From assembly GCF_030297135.1 (NCBI RefSeq), contig NZ_AP028065.1:3348001-3412000 (forward strand): DNA of 64,000 bases, written 5' to 3'. Shown here one piece after another: positions 44,474-51,615 of the stretch; position 1 is the first letter of the stretch, and each line of letters opens with the position of its first letter. The translations under genes and the position numbers were made by a program. The DNA is from Pseudoalteromonas apostichopi. GTDB lineage: Bacteria; Pseudomonadota; Gammaproteobacteria; Enterobacterales; Alteromonadaceae. Under the pieces are notes generated by a model. That model did not search any database, was not told the DNA's origin, and worked only from the letters and a program-made list of their open reading frames with translations.

Positions 44474-44947
44474 ATGAAATATTATACTTTAATAACTTTT
44501 AGCCTAATGTTGTCTGCATGTGGTGGTGGCGAAAGCAACTCATCAATTAAGACTGAAAGTGCTATACAGACACCCACCACAAGTACAGCTACTGAAACAA
44601 CTGGAACAGATATAAGTGTAGAAACAGAGACAATGGCGGACTTAATGATTGAACCGGAATTTGATTTAAGTAGCAAAATGGAACTAAGCGTAGATGTTGA
44701 TTTAAACATGGGTGATAGCAGAGCGTATGTAAATATTTGTCTAAAAGGTGATGATAACAGAGCAGATTACAGCCAGTGCTTACTGCGTGCTCCATTAAAA
44801 CAAAGCAAATTGTTATCTAGTGTGATGCTTGCAAACAATGCGATACAGCTGGTGGCTGAAGTGTGGTTTTATGACTCTCAAAATGAGCCTCTACGTTTTT
44901 ATTGGCAGTATGATGATAGGCAACCATCCGTGTTTAGTATTCGCTAA
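44474..44947 (+). CDS. small lipoprotein downstream of the LruC protein
   Basis: This is a 157-residue predicted lipoprotein with lipobox LSACGGGES. It has a Thr/Ser-rich linker (about 24-50) and a short C-terminal beta domain with two Cys (NICLKGDD and SQCLLRAP). I find no named family. The spacing of two bases implies co-expression with the LruC-domain protein, perhaps as its anchor or chaperone. Confidence 0.7.
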   Translation: MKYYTLITFSLMLSACGGGESNSSIKTESAIQTPTTSTATETTGTDISVETETMADLMIEPEFDLSSKMELSVDVDLNMGDSRAYVNICLKGDDNRADYSQCLLRAPLKQSKLLSSVMLANNAIQLVAEVWFYDSQNEPLRFYWQYDDRQPSVFSIR

Positions 44948-45028
44948 AATAAGTGAACGATATTATGTTTTTTTAAGTTTAATTTTAAGAGACCGATTAT
45001 TTTCAACAGCTTAAAATAGGATTTTGAT

Positions 45029-46381
45029 ATGGAATATATAGAAGAGGTACTGCAAACGGTAAAAGAGTCTAACCCAAACGAACAAGAGTTTTATCAAGCT
45101 GTTGAAGAAGTGTTGACATCAATTAGTCAGGTAGTTGAAGCTAATAGTGAATATCGAGAACATGCTATATTAGAGCGATTAGTTGAGCCTGAAAGACAGG
45201 TAGTTTTTAGGGTACCTTGGCTTGATGACAATGGCCAAGTCCACGTTAACCGTGGTTTTAGAATTGAATTTAGCTCGACCCTAGGTCCATATAAAGGTGG
45301 CTTGCGTTTCCATCCGAGTGTTAATCAAAGTGTGGTTAAATTTTTAGGCTTTGAGCAAGTTTTAAAGAATTCACTGACAGATTTACCTTTAGGAGGAGCC
45401 AAAGGTGGTGCTGACTTTGATCCAAAAGGTAAAAGTGATAATGAAATTATGCGTTTTTGCCAGTCATACATGACAGAGCTTTATCGTCACATTGGTGCAA
45501 ATACAGATGTTCCTGCCGGCGATATTGGTGTTGGCACTAAAGAAATAGGTTACTTATTTGGTCAATACAAACGCATCACTAATCAATTTCAAGGTGTACT
45601 TACCGGAAAATCAGAAATTATGGGTGGTTCAGCTTTAAGAACAGAAGCAACTGGCTATGGTATCGTTTATTTCTTGAGTGCAATGCTAGATGCTAAAGGT
45701 GAGTCCTTAAGGGGGAAGAGGTGTTTAATGTCTGGAGCTGGTAATGTTGCGCTATATCTGATGGAAAAACTCGATGAATATGATGCAATAATACTAAGTT
45801 GTAGCGATTCAAAAGGTACACTGTATTGCAAGGATGGGCTTGACGTGAAATTAGTTAAGCATTTAAAGAAAGAAAAAGGAGCTGAGCTTAGGGATTATTT
45901 GAACAAGCATAAAGATGCTGAATTTACGCCTGTTAATCAATACCCTAGTGAAGGTCATCAAGTATGGCAATATGAAGCCGACATTGCACTTCCGTGTGCA
46001 ACACAAAATGAAATTACCGAAAAAGATGCTTTAACACTTGTAGAAAATAACTGTTTGATCGTGTGTGAGGGCGCAAACATGCCAACCACAGTCGATGCGC
46101 TTAAAGTATTTAAAAAGCACAATGTCTTTTTAGGACCAAGCAAAGCAGCAAATGCGGGCGGTGTTGCCACGAGCCAATTTGAGATGGCTCAAAATGCAAG
46201 TATGCAAAAATGGCGGCCGAAACAAGTTGATGAAAAGCTTCAGCAAGTTATGAAGTCAATTTTTGATACTATTTCATCGACAGCTAAACAGTATTCTAAT
46301 GAATACGACCTTGTACTTGGTGCGAATATAGCGGGGTTTGAAAGAGTTGCAGATGCAATGTTAAAACAAGGTGTTGTGTAA
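45029..46381 (+). CDS. gdhA: NADP-specific glutamate dehydrogenase
   Basis: GdhA aminates 2-oxoglutarate to glutamate with NADPH and ammonium. The 450 residues show the family features: GPYKGGLRFHPSVN (substrate Lys), LPLGGAKGGADFDPKGK (catalytic Lys), PAGDIGVG (catalytic Asp), and the Rossmann turn SGAGNVALYLMEK. The C-terminal GPSKAANAGGVATSQFEMAQN is diagnostic of the hexameric 450-residue type. It is monocistronic, and the REP-like hairpin at 46435-46470 may stabilise or end its message. Confidence 0.95.
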   Translation: MEYIEEVLQTVKESNPNEQEFYQAVEEVLTSISQVVEANSEYREHAILERLVEPERQVVFRVPWLDDNGQVHVNRGFRIEFSSTLGPYKGGLRFHPSVNQSVVKFLGFEQVLKNSLTDLPLGGAKGGADFDPKGKSDNEIMRFCQSYMTELYRHIGANTDVPAGDIGVGTKEIGYLFGQYKRITNQFQGVLTGKSEIMGGSALRTEATGYGIVYFLSAMLDAKGESLRGKRCLMSGAGNVALYLMEKLDEYDAIILSCSDSKGTLYCKDGLDVKLVKHLKKEKGAELRDYLNKHKDAEFTPVNQYPSEGHQVWQYEADIALPCATQNEITEKDALTLVENNCLIVCEGANMPTTVDALKVFKKHNVFLGPSKAANAGGVATSQFEMAQNASMQKWRPKQVDEKLQQVMKSIFDTISSTAKQYSNEYDLVLGANIAGFERVADAMLKQGVV

Positions 46382-46434
46382 TGCTTCATAATTAAAAAAT
46401 ATTCTTTTTAGTAATATAAAATGAAATATAAAAA

Positions 46435-46470
46435 GACACCCACTTTTACTTATGTAAAAAGTAGGTTGTC
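46435..46470. repeat. REP-like imperfect hairpin (GACACCC type)
   Basis: GACACCCACTTTTAC (46435-46449) pairs imperfectly with GTAAAAAGTAGGTTGTC (46454-46470). The GACACCC head reappears inverted upstream of the nearby transposase (47674-47728), so it is likely a REP-type target of that enzyme. Confidence 0.6.
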
Positions 46471-46637
46471 ACAGCCTTTGGTTGAGCACATTATATATAC
46501 AAATGATATTTAGTTCTTTTTCACTATTTGAATTTAAGTATTAGTTATTAATTCTAGCTAAAATAAAATTCAAAACGTAGACATTTACGATTTATAAAAA
46601 TAGAGAAATAAAAGAAGTGATTGTATAGTTTTAGAAT

Positions 46638-47612
46638 TTAGCAAAACAAAGCTTGGCTATTAGCTATTGAGCTTCTTCGTTTTCTTTGCATGTGTATTGC
46701 ATGAGCTGTAATTGCTTGCTCTTTACCAGCTGCATTTTTAAATGAACGTGTAAATGAGGTCGTGAGTGAAAGCCAGTTGCTAGCACTTATATTTAACCTT
46801 TCTATAATTGGGGCCGCTTCATCAGGTATTTTACCTGGTTTATTATTTCGTATAGAGCGGCCAGTCCAATCAACGAGTTGCAGGTATGTTTTTAGGTCAA
46901 ATGGCAGACCTTTAGGTGTACGTTTATGTTGCTCACCAGCAAAGCGCATGAGTGCTTTCGGTTGCTTACCTGTTTCAGATGATTGAATTCGCATTTTAAT
47001 ACTTGTGTAGTCGGACTTTTCTGGTAAATCAGCTGCTTTGGCTCTAATCGGGTTTAAGTCAACATAAGCAAGACAAGCAGCAAGCGCAGCTTCATCTAGC
47101 AAAGCTTGTGATTTGAAACGGCCTTCCCAAAATCGCCCTTTGCAACCATCTTCTTTATTGGCCTTTCGAGCAATACCTTCATTAAGAACTCGCATAAACC
47201 AACTATTACTGCTTAGCCTTTCTCGATAAATATTAATTCGAGCATTTAGAGCTGCGAGCTCCGCCTGTGTAAGTAATTCACCACTTAAATACCGCTGACA
47301 TAAAAAAGAGCTTTTAAACAACTTGTGCCATCTTATAAGAATAGCTTTATTATTTAATCGCTTAGATTTTTCTAAATTAACATGGAGTACCAAATGAGTG
47401 TGATTGCTCATAACAGCATAAGCACAAATATCAATACAAAATATATTGCCAAGCTGAAGTAATTTCGTTTCAACCCAATCGCGCCGGTGCTCATAAGAGC
47501 GACCAGTAAGTGGGTCTTTTCCACATAAATAAGCGCGGCGAACGCAACGTGAAATACAGTGGTAATAAGGTGTGTTTGAAAGGCTAATTAAGTTCTTCCG
47601 TGGTGTTGCCAT
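46638..47612 (-). CDS. REP-associated tyrosine transposase (RAYT, IS200-like Y1)
   Basis: This 324-residue protein has a Y1 HUH domain. The N-terminal YYHCISRCVRRAYLCG is typical of this group. The HUH motif is MSNHTHLVLHV, and a conserved segment LAYVDLNPIRAKAA holds the likely catalytic Tyr. RAYTs are single-copy domesticated relatives of IS200/IS605 transposases that mobilise short REP palindromes. I choose ATG 47612, with GGAGGAG six bases before it, over ATG 47627. It is flanked on both sides by GACACCC repeats, consistent with REP elements. Confidence 0.85.
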   Translation of the reverse strand: MATPRKNLISLSNTPYYHCISRCVRRAYLCGKDPLTGRSYEHRRDWVETKLLQLGNIFCIDICAYAVMSNHTHLVLHVNLEKSKRLNNKAILIRWHKLFKSSFLCQRYLSGELLTQAELAALNARINIYRERLSSNSWFMRVLNEGIARKANKEDGCKGRFWEGRFKSQALLDEAALAACLAYVDLNPIRAKAADLPEKSDYTSIKMRIQSSETGKQPKALMRFAGEQHKRTPKGLPFDLKTYLQLVDWTGRSIRNNKPGKIPDEAAPIIERLNISASNWLSLTTSFTRSFKNAAGKEQAITAHAIHMQRKRRSSIANSQALFC

Positions 47613-47673
47613 GCTCTTCTCCTCCATGAGTTGAACATTTTAAGTTTAGTCATAATTTTGAGAAGTGAGAAAT

Positions 47674-47728
47674 ATTAAGTTGGGTGTCTTTTTTAAATTC
47701 GCATTAAGTTGGGTGTCTTTTTTAAATT
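47674..47728. repeat. 26-base direct repeat, two copies, upstream of the RAYT gene
   Basis: The same 26 bases occur at 47674-47699 and 47703-47728, separated by three bases. Each holds AAGTTGGGTGTCTTTTTT, which is the reverse complement of the GACACCC head. A partial third copy (AATGGGTGTCTAAATATC) lies at about 47784-47801. Confidence 0.85.
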
Positions 47729-47791
47729 TATCTTTTTAAATTTATTCTTTAGAAATAGAGTTGAGTTTCCTCTTTAGAATTAAAATGGGTG

Positions 47792-47819
47792 TCTAAATAT
47801 CTTTTTCTAAATATCTTTT
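47792..47819. repeat. 14-base tandem duplication
   Basis: TCTAAATATCTTTT occurs twice in direct succession (47792-47805 and 47806-47819), next to the partial third GGGTGTC repeat. This suggests slippage in this repeat-rich gap. Confidence 0.75.
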
Positions 47820-47848
47820 CATAATTTAGGAGTCATAATAAATTTAAA

Positions 47849-47870
47849 AAGCTCAGGCGTTGCTGAGCTT
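47849..47870 (-). terminator. intrinsic terminator of the acyl-CoA ligase gene
   Basis: The stem AAGCTCAG (47849-47856) / CTGAGCTT (47863-47870) is followed by TTTTTAAATT on the minus strand. Confidence 0.8.
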
Positions 47871-47904
47871 GGCTGAAATTAGGTTGTATTTTGCAAGCAA
47901 ATGA

Positions 47905-49620
47905 TTACGAAAAAGCTTTTTCGCTGAGGAGTTCTTGCATTTGTTCGCGCATTTTGAATTTTTGTAGTTTACCAGTCACTGTCATTGGGTATTCTTCAAC
48001 AAAGCGAATGTATTTTGGTACTTTGAAATAGGCAAGTTTGTCTTTTAAAAATTCGCGAATGGCATTTTCATCTAGCACTGCATCATCTTTGGGTTGTATC
48101 CAAGCGCAGACTTCTTCACCATATTTTTCATCGCTAATACCAAAAATTGCTGCATCTTGAATGCCGGGGTAGGTATACAGAACCTCTTCAATTTCTCTTG
48201 GGTATATGTTTTCGCCACCGCGGATAATCATGTCTTTGATACGACCAACTATTGCAACAAATCCATCTTTATCCATTACACCTAGATCACCAGAATGTAA
48301 CCAGCCTTCTTTATCGATAGTTGCGTTAGTTTTTTCTTCGTCGTTCCAATAACAACGCATAATGCCTGCGCCACGGCTACATACTTCACCGGGTATACCT
48401 ACTTTTTGTACGTCGCCTAATTCGTCGATGATTTTAACTTCAGTATGTGCTAATGCACGGCCTACCGTGGTCACTTGTTTTTCTAGTGGTGAATCGGTTT
48501 CTGTAACATTATTGATAGGGCTACATTCAGTTTGACCATAGCCAATTACCACTTCTGTCATATGCATCAAAGTATGAACTTTACGCATTACTTGTTCAGG
48601 ACACGTAGAACCGGCCATAACACCTGTGCGTAGGCTAGATAAATCGTAGTTTGCGAATTCTTTGAGTTCTAACTCGGCAATAAACATGGTCGGTACACCA
48701 TGTAAACCAGTGCAACGTTCTTTTTCAACCACTTCAAGGGTTGTTTTAGGATCAAATGAATCACCAGGGAAAACCGCGGTGGCACCTTTACTTATACATA
48801 CTAAATTACCAAGCACCATACCAAAGCAATGATAAAGGGGCACAGGTATACAAAGTTTATCCATATGAGTAAGTTTCATCGCTTGTGCCATTAAAAAACC
48901 ATTATTCAAGATGTTTTTATGCGATAAAGTAGCTCCTTTTGGATTACCTGTGGTACCAGAAGTAAATTGAATATTGATATCTTGGTCACAATGCAAAGTG
49001 GCAGCAATTGCATCAAGCTCTAGCTTATGGGCATCTGTAGCGCGTTGCATAATATCGTTAAAACTAAACATCCCAGGTGCTGGCTCGTTACCAATTCGAA
49101 TTATGTTTTTTAAATGTGGTAGAGCGCTTAAATTTAATTCACCAGGTTCTGAATTACTAAGCTCAGGCGCTAGTTCATTGAGCATGCTAATATAATTACT
49201 CGCTTTAAACTCACTTGCTGTGATAAGTGTTGAACATTCAACACTGTTCAGAGCGTATTTTAACTCGTTTGGTCGGTACGCAGGGTTAATACATACCATT
49301 ATTGCCCCAATCTTGGCTGTGGCAAATTGGGTTAAGCACCATTCAATATTATTAGGTGACCAAATGCCTACACGGTCACCAGGTTTAACACCGATAGCTA
49401 ACAACCCCATGGCAAGCTGATTAATCTGATGTTGATATTGTTTATAAGTTAAACGGATCTGTTGATGATGAACCACTATAGCGGGGTGTTCTGGGTAATT
49501 GTCGACAATATCATCAAGATACTGCCCGATTGTTTTATCTATCAAAGGACTGTCTGTGCAACCTTTATAATAACTATGAGAAAGTGGAAGCGCATTACTT
49601 TGTGTGTTCTTTGTCTGCAT
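47905..49620 (-). CDS. AMP-forming acyl-CoA synthetase (ACSF2/medium-chain type)
   Basis: This 571-residue enzyme activates a carboxylic acid with ATP and CoA through an acyl-adenylate. ANL motifs are visible: A3 FTSGTTGNPKGATLSHKN, A5 GYGQTECSP, A7 LHSGDLGVMDKDGF, A8 GRIKDMIIRGGENIYPREIEE and the catalytic Lys in TGKLQKFKMRE. It resembles the ACSF2 and branched-chain-catabolism ligases rather than PrpE or Acs. The gene is alone, but the perfect prp operator ATTGTCGACAAT lies inside its 5' coding region and a near-perfect copy lies upstream. This suggests control by the GntR regulator of the propionate operon. Confidence 0.88.
   Translation of the reverse strand: MQTKNTQSNALPLSHSYYKGCTDSPLIDKTIGQYLDDIVDNYPEHPAIVVHHQQIRLTYKQYQHQINQLAMGLLAIGVKPGDRVGIWSPNNIEWCLTQFATAKIGAIMVCINPAYRPNELKYALNSVECSTLITASEFKASNYISMLNELAPELSNSEPGELNLSALPHLKNIIRIGNEPAPGMFSFNDIMQRATDAHKLELDAIAATLHCDQDINIQFTSGTTGNPKGATLSHKNILNNGFLMAQAMKLTHMDKLCIPVPLYHCFGMVLGNLVCISKGATAVFPGDSFDPKTTLEVVEKERCTGLHGVPTMFIAELELKEFANYDLSSLRTGVMAGSTCPEQVMRKVHTLMHMTEVVIGYGQTECSPINNVTETDSPLEKQVTTVGRALAHTEVKIIDELGDVQKVGIPGEVCSRGAGIMRCYWNDEEKTNATIDKEGWLHSGDLGVMDKDGFVAIVGRIKDMIIRGGENIYPREIEEVLYTYPGIQDAAIFGISDEKYGEEVCAWIQPKDDAVLDENAIREFLKDKLAYFKVPKYIRFVEEYPMTVTGKLQKFKMREQMQELLSEKAFS
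49498..49509. promoter_or_regulatory. intragenic perfect operator ATTGTCGACAAT
   Basis: It is identical to the box at 9969-9980 and lies about 112 bases inside the ligase gene, where it encodes Ile-Val-Asp-Asn. It is probably an auxiliary binding site of the prp regulator. Confidence 0.6.
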
Positions 49621-49726
49621 TGTTATCTCCGTGTCCGGTTAATTTGTTGTCGTGGACTTGATGCAAAAGAATTGAAAAACATTGTGGTGATTTTCAAAAC
49701 ATGCGTACCTAATTAACTAAACATAG

Positions 49727-49738
49727 ATTGTCGACAAA
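49727..49738. promoter_or_regulatory. upstream operator ATTGTCGACAAA of the ligase gene
   Basis: Eleven of twelve bases match the perfect prp box. It lies 107-118 bases before the minus-strand start, in the expected promoter area, and 229 bases from the intragenic copy. Confidence 0.6.
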
Positions 49739-49811
49739 TAAAAGCTATATAAGACTAATGTACAGAGGGATTTTGAGATTACAGAAAAGTAAATGGAATC
49801 GTGGGTATAAA

Positions 49812-49831
49812 AAACGTGCCGAAGCACGTTT
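49812..49831 (-). terminator. intrinsic terminator of the DUF3010 gene
   Basis: The 8-bp stem AAACGTGC / GCACGTTT has a CGAA tetraloop and is followed on the minus strand by TTTTTTATA when the stem Ts are included. Confidence 0.85.
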
Positions 49832-49841
49832 TATTGTTAGG

Positions 49842-50288
49842 TTATTGTTCGTCTTGCTTATATGTCTTACGCATTAGGTATACATAGGCACTGATAAAGG
49901 CATTTTCCTGGAACTTCTTAAGGCCTGTATCTTCGAAATCGATAGGTAAGGGGTTACGTTTTAGTTGCTCTTTAATTGTCGTTGCAGAAAAAATCTGTAC
50001 ATCCAATTCGTCAATCAGCTGAATAGCTGTTTCCATTTTAAAGCCTTTCGCGCTTCCGGCGAACTTACCTTTTGGCTGACGCTCTTTAATCGCAACAGAG
50101 TCAATTTGATAATCTTGCATTAGCTTTCTAAAATCAAACTGAAACTTACGCATAACCTCAGTGTCATTACCGTTTGCTAAAGTAAAGCGTGTTTGTCTGA
50201 TGTCACGGATATCAAATACATCATTGTCTTTGGTTAAAATACAAAGTAGTACGTCACTACCTGTGATTTCTACACCGCATGTTCTCAT
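49842..50288 (-). CDS. DUF3010 family protein
   Basis: This is a 148-residue cytoplasmic protein of the DUF3010 family found in Alteromonadales and Vibrionales, of unknown function. The fold looks RNase H-like: a first strand with Glu (CGVEITGSDVLLCILT), a middle SVAIKERQPKGKFAGSAKGFKMETAIQL when split at its helix, and a C-terminal ENAFISAYVY. I prefer ATG 50288, which leaves room for the AGAGAA ribosome binding site; ATG 50294 would be too close to it. Confidence 0.82.
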   Translation of the reverse strand: MRTCGVEITGSDVLLCILTKDNDVFDIRDIRQTRFTLANGNDTEVMRKFQFDFRKLMQDYQIDSVAIKERQPKGKFAGSAKGFKMETAIQLIDELDVQIFSATTIKEQLKRNPLPIDFEDTGLKKFQENAFISAYVYLMRKTYKQDEQ

Positions 50289-50352
50289 GGTCATTCTCTA
50301 AATAACTTAATTTGCGCAATTATAGCAAGTAACGTTATGAAAAACAGTTGCT

Positions 50353-51366
50353 TTAAAAATGAATTTTTATAGCAATAATACTGTGGTCACTGACACTGAT
50401 ATCTTCGATTAATTGTGTCGGTGAAATATGTTTGTCATAACTTTCATAGTCGAGCGTTTTAACCTTAGAAACTTGGCACTCAGGGTTAAAATGCGCTGAG
50501 GCGAGAATGTAATCAAGCACATTACCTTTCCCTTGGTAATAATGGCTGAAGGGTTTTGATTTATTCTCATTAAAACAGCGGCTAAACTCAAAGCTGTCTG
50601 TTAAACCAACAACGGGTTCGTTATGTTCTATGCAGGGTTCACAACGAGTTGGGTGAAAACCTTGAGTCATAAATGACAATGTCGGACTGGTAAGTACATC
50701 ATTAAAATCACCCATAACTAATGTTGCACACTGTTTTTCTCGCTGGGTTTTAAGGGCGTCATAATAAACAATCGATGCTTCTAGTGATCGTGAAATTTGT
50801 GATTGCATGGTGCCAACTGTCTGGTGTAGCAACTGCAAAAGTGGATCTTCAAGGTTATGTATATTAAGTATGTGCGCCATTGACTGCACTCGTTGTGATT
50901 TAAAATGAACCACATAAAAGCAAACTTCACCAAATTCAGGAAGGTCAATTAAACACTTAATAGGTGTGCGATTAAATTTGAACTCGTTTTGATTATTTAA
51001 ATACTCAAGTAATTCGGGGCAAGGTGCTAGTGCCTCAACTGATTTAAATGGGTATTTACTTGCAATTGCAACCACAGGGTTGAACAATACTTGCGGGTAC
51101 AACGCATCATGAGATGGGTTATCGACTGTTTTAAAGTAGTCATAGCCAGCTTCTTTACATTGAACTTCTAAGGCATGTTGACTAAACACTTCTTGAAATG
51201 CCACCACATCCGGGCTTGATTCACTCAAAAAATTAGCAACAAACAATTGTTTTTGTTGCCACTGAGTTTTGTTATACCGCTCATGCAATTGATAAAACGA
51301 GTAGGGGGGCGCGGTATAATTTAATAAGTTAAACGTTGCAAACTTGAAAGAACGCGAGTTTGACAT
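50353..51366 (-). CDS. endonuclease/exonuclease/phosphatase (EEP) family protein
   Basis: This 337-residue enzyme has the DNase I-like metallophosphoesterase fold. Motifs in order are FATFNLLNY (Asn), VVAFQEVFS (metal Glu), YVVHFKSQR (His), LVMGDFNDVLTSP (Asp-x-Asn) and the terminal VSDHSIIAIKI (Asp-His). No signal peptide is visible, so it is cytoplasmic. The family covers DNases, phosphodiesterases and inositol phosphatases, and the substrate cannot be told. It stands alone between DUF3010 and divergent thrS. Confidence 0.87.
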   Translation of the reverse strand: MSNSRSFKFATFNLLNYTAPPYSFYQLHERYNKTQWQQKQLFVANFLSESSPDVVAFQEVFSQHALEVQCKEAGYDYFKTVDNPSHDALYPQVLFNPVVAIASKYPFKSVEALAPCPELLEYLNNQNEFKFNRTPIKCLIDLPEFGEVCFYVVHFKSQRVQSMAHILNIHNLEDPLLQLLHQTVGTMQSQISRSLEASIVYYDALKTQREKQCATLVMGDFNDVLTSPTLSFMTQGFHPTRCEPCIEHNEPVVGLTDSFEFSRCFNENKSKPFSHYYQGKGNVLDYILASAHFNPECQVSKVKTLDYESYDKHISPTQLIEDISVSDHSIIAIKIHF

Positions 51367-51514
51367 CTTGATTACCTTAAAAGTATTAACTCATTAAGTA
51401 TGAAATGAGTTAACTAATTGTCAATTTAGTCTTCTAATTACTTGTATTTGAGTACGTGAGCGGCGACAATGGTCGCTTGTATTTGCGAAGACTCAGTAAA
51501 TACGAGCTTAATTA

Positions 51515-51540
51515 GCAATGCTTATTCGTAAAAGCGTTGC
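51515..51540 (+). promoter_or_regulatory. thrS operator hairpin with CGU anticodon-like loop
   Basis: The 9-bp stem GCAATGCTT / AAGCGTTGC (one G-U pair) closes the loop ATTCGTAA. The loop contains TTCGTAA, the layout of a tRNA-Thr(CGU) anticodon loop. It is the upstream of two such arms, comparable to domain 4 of the E. coli thrS operator. Confidence 0.7.
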
Positions 51541-51574
51541 AGAGTTACTTAAAATTAATTTTAAAATATTACAT

Positions 51575-51595
51575 GTGATGCATTGTAGGCATCAC
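51575..51595 (+). promoter_or_regulatory. thrS operator hairpin with UGU anticodon-like loop
   Basis: The 7-bp stem GTGATGC / GCATCAC closes the seven-base loop ATTGTAG: T at position 33, anticodon TGT (Thr) and A at 37. It sits just before the AAGGA ribosome binding site, comparable to domain 2 of the E. coli operator, where ThrRS binding blocks translation. Confidence 0.72.
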
Positions 51596-51615
51596 CACTG
51601 TATTAAGGATGTATA

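Noticed and set aside
46638..47612. Complete IS200/IS605 insertion sequence
   Set aside because: No TnpB gene and no IS200 ends are seen. Protein length and the surrounding REP-like repeats fit a RAYT better.
47674..47728. Two identical 26-base repeats as a minimal CRISPR
   Set aside because: The spacer is only three bases, the repeats belong to the GACACCC REP type next to a RAYT gene, and no cas gene is present.
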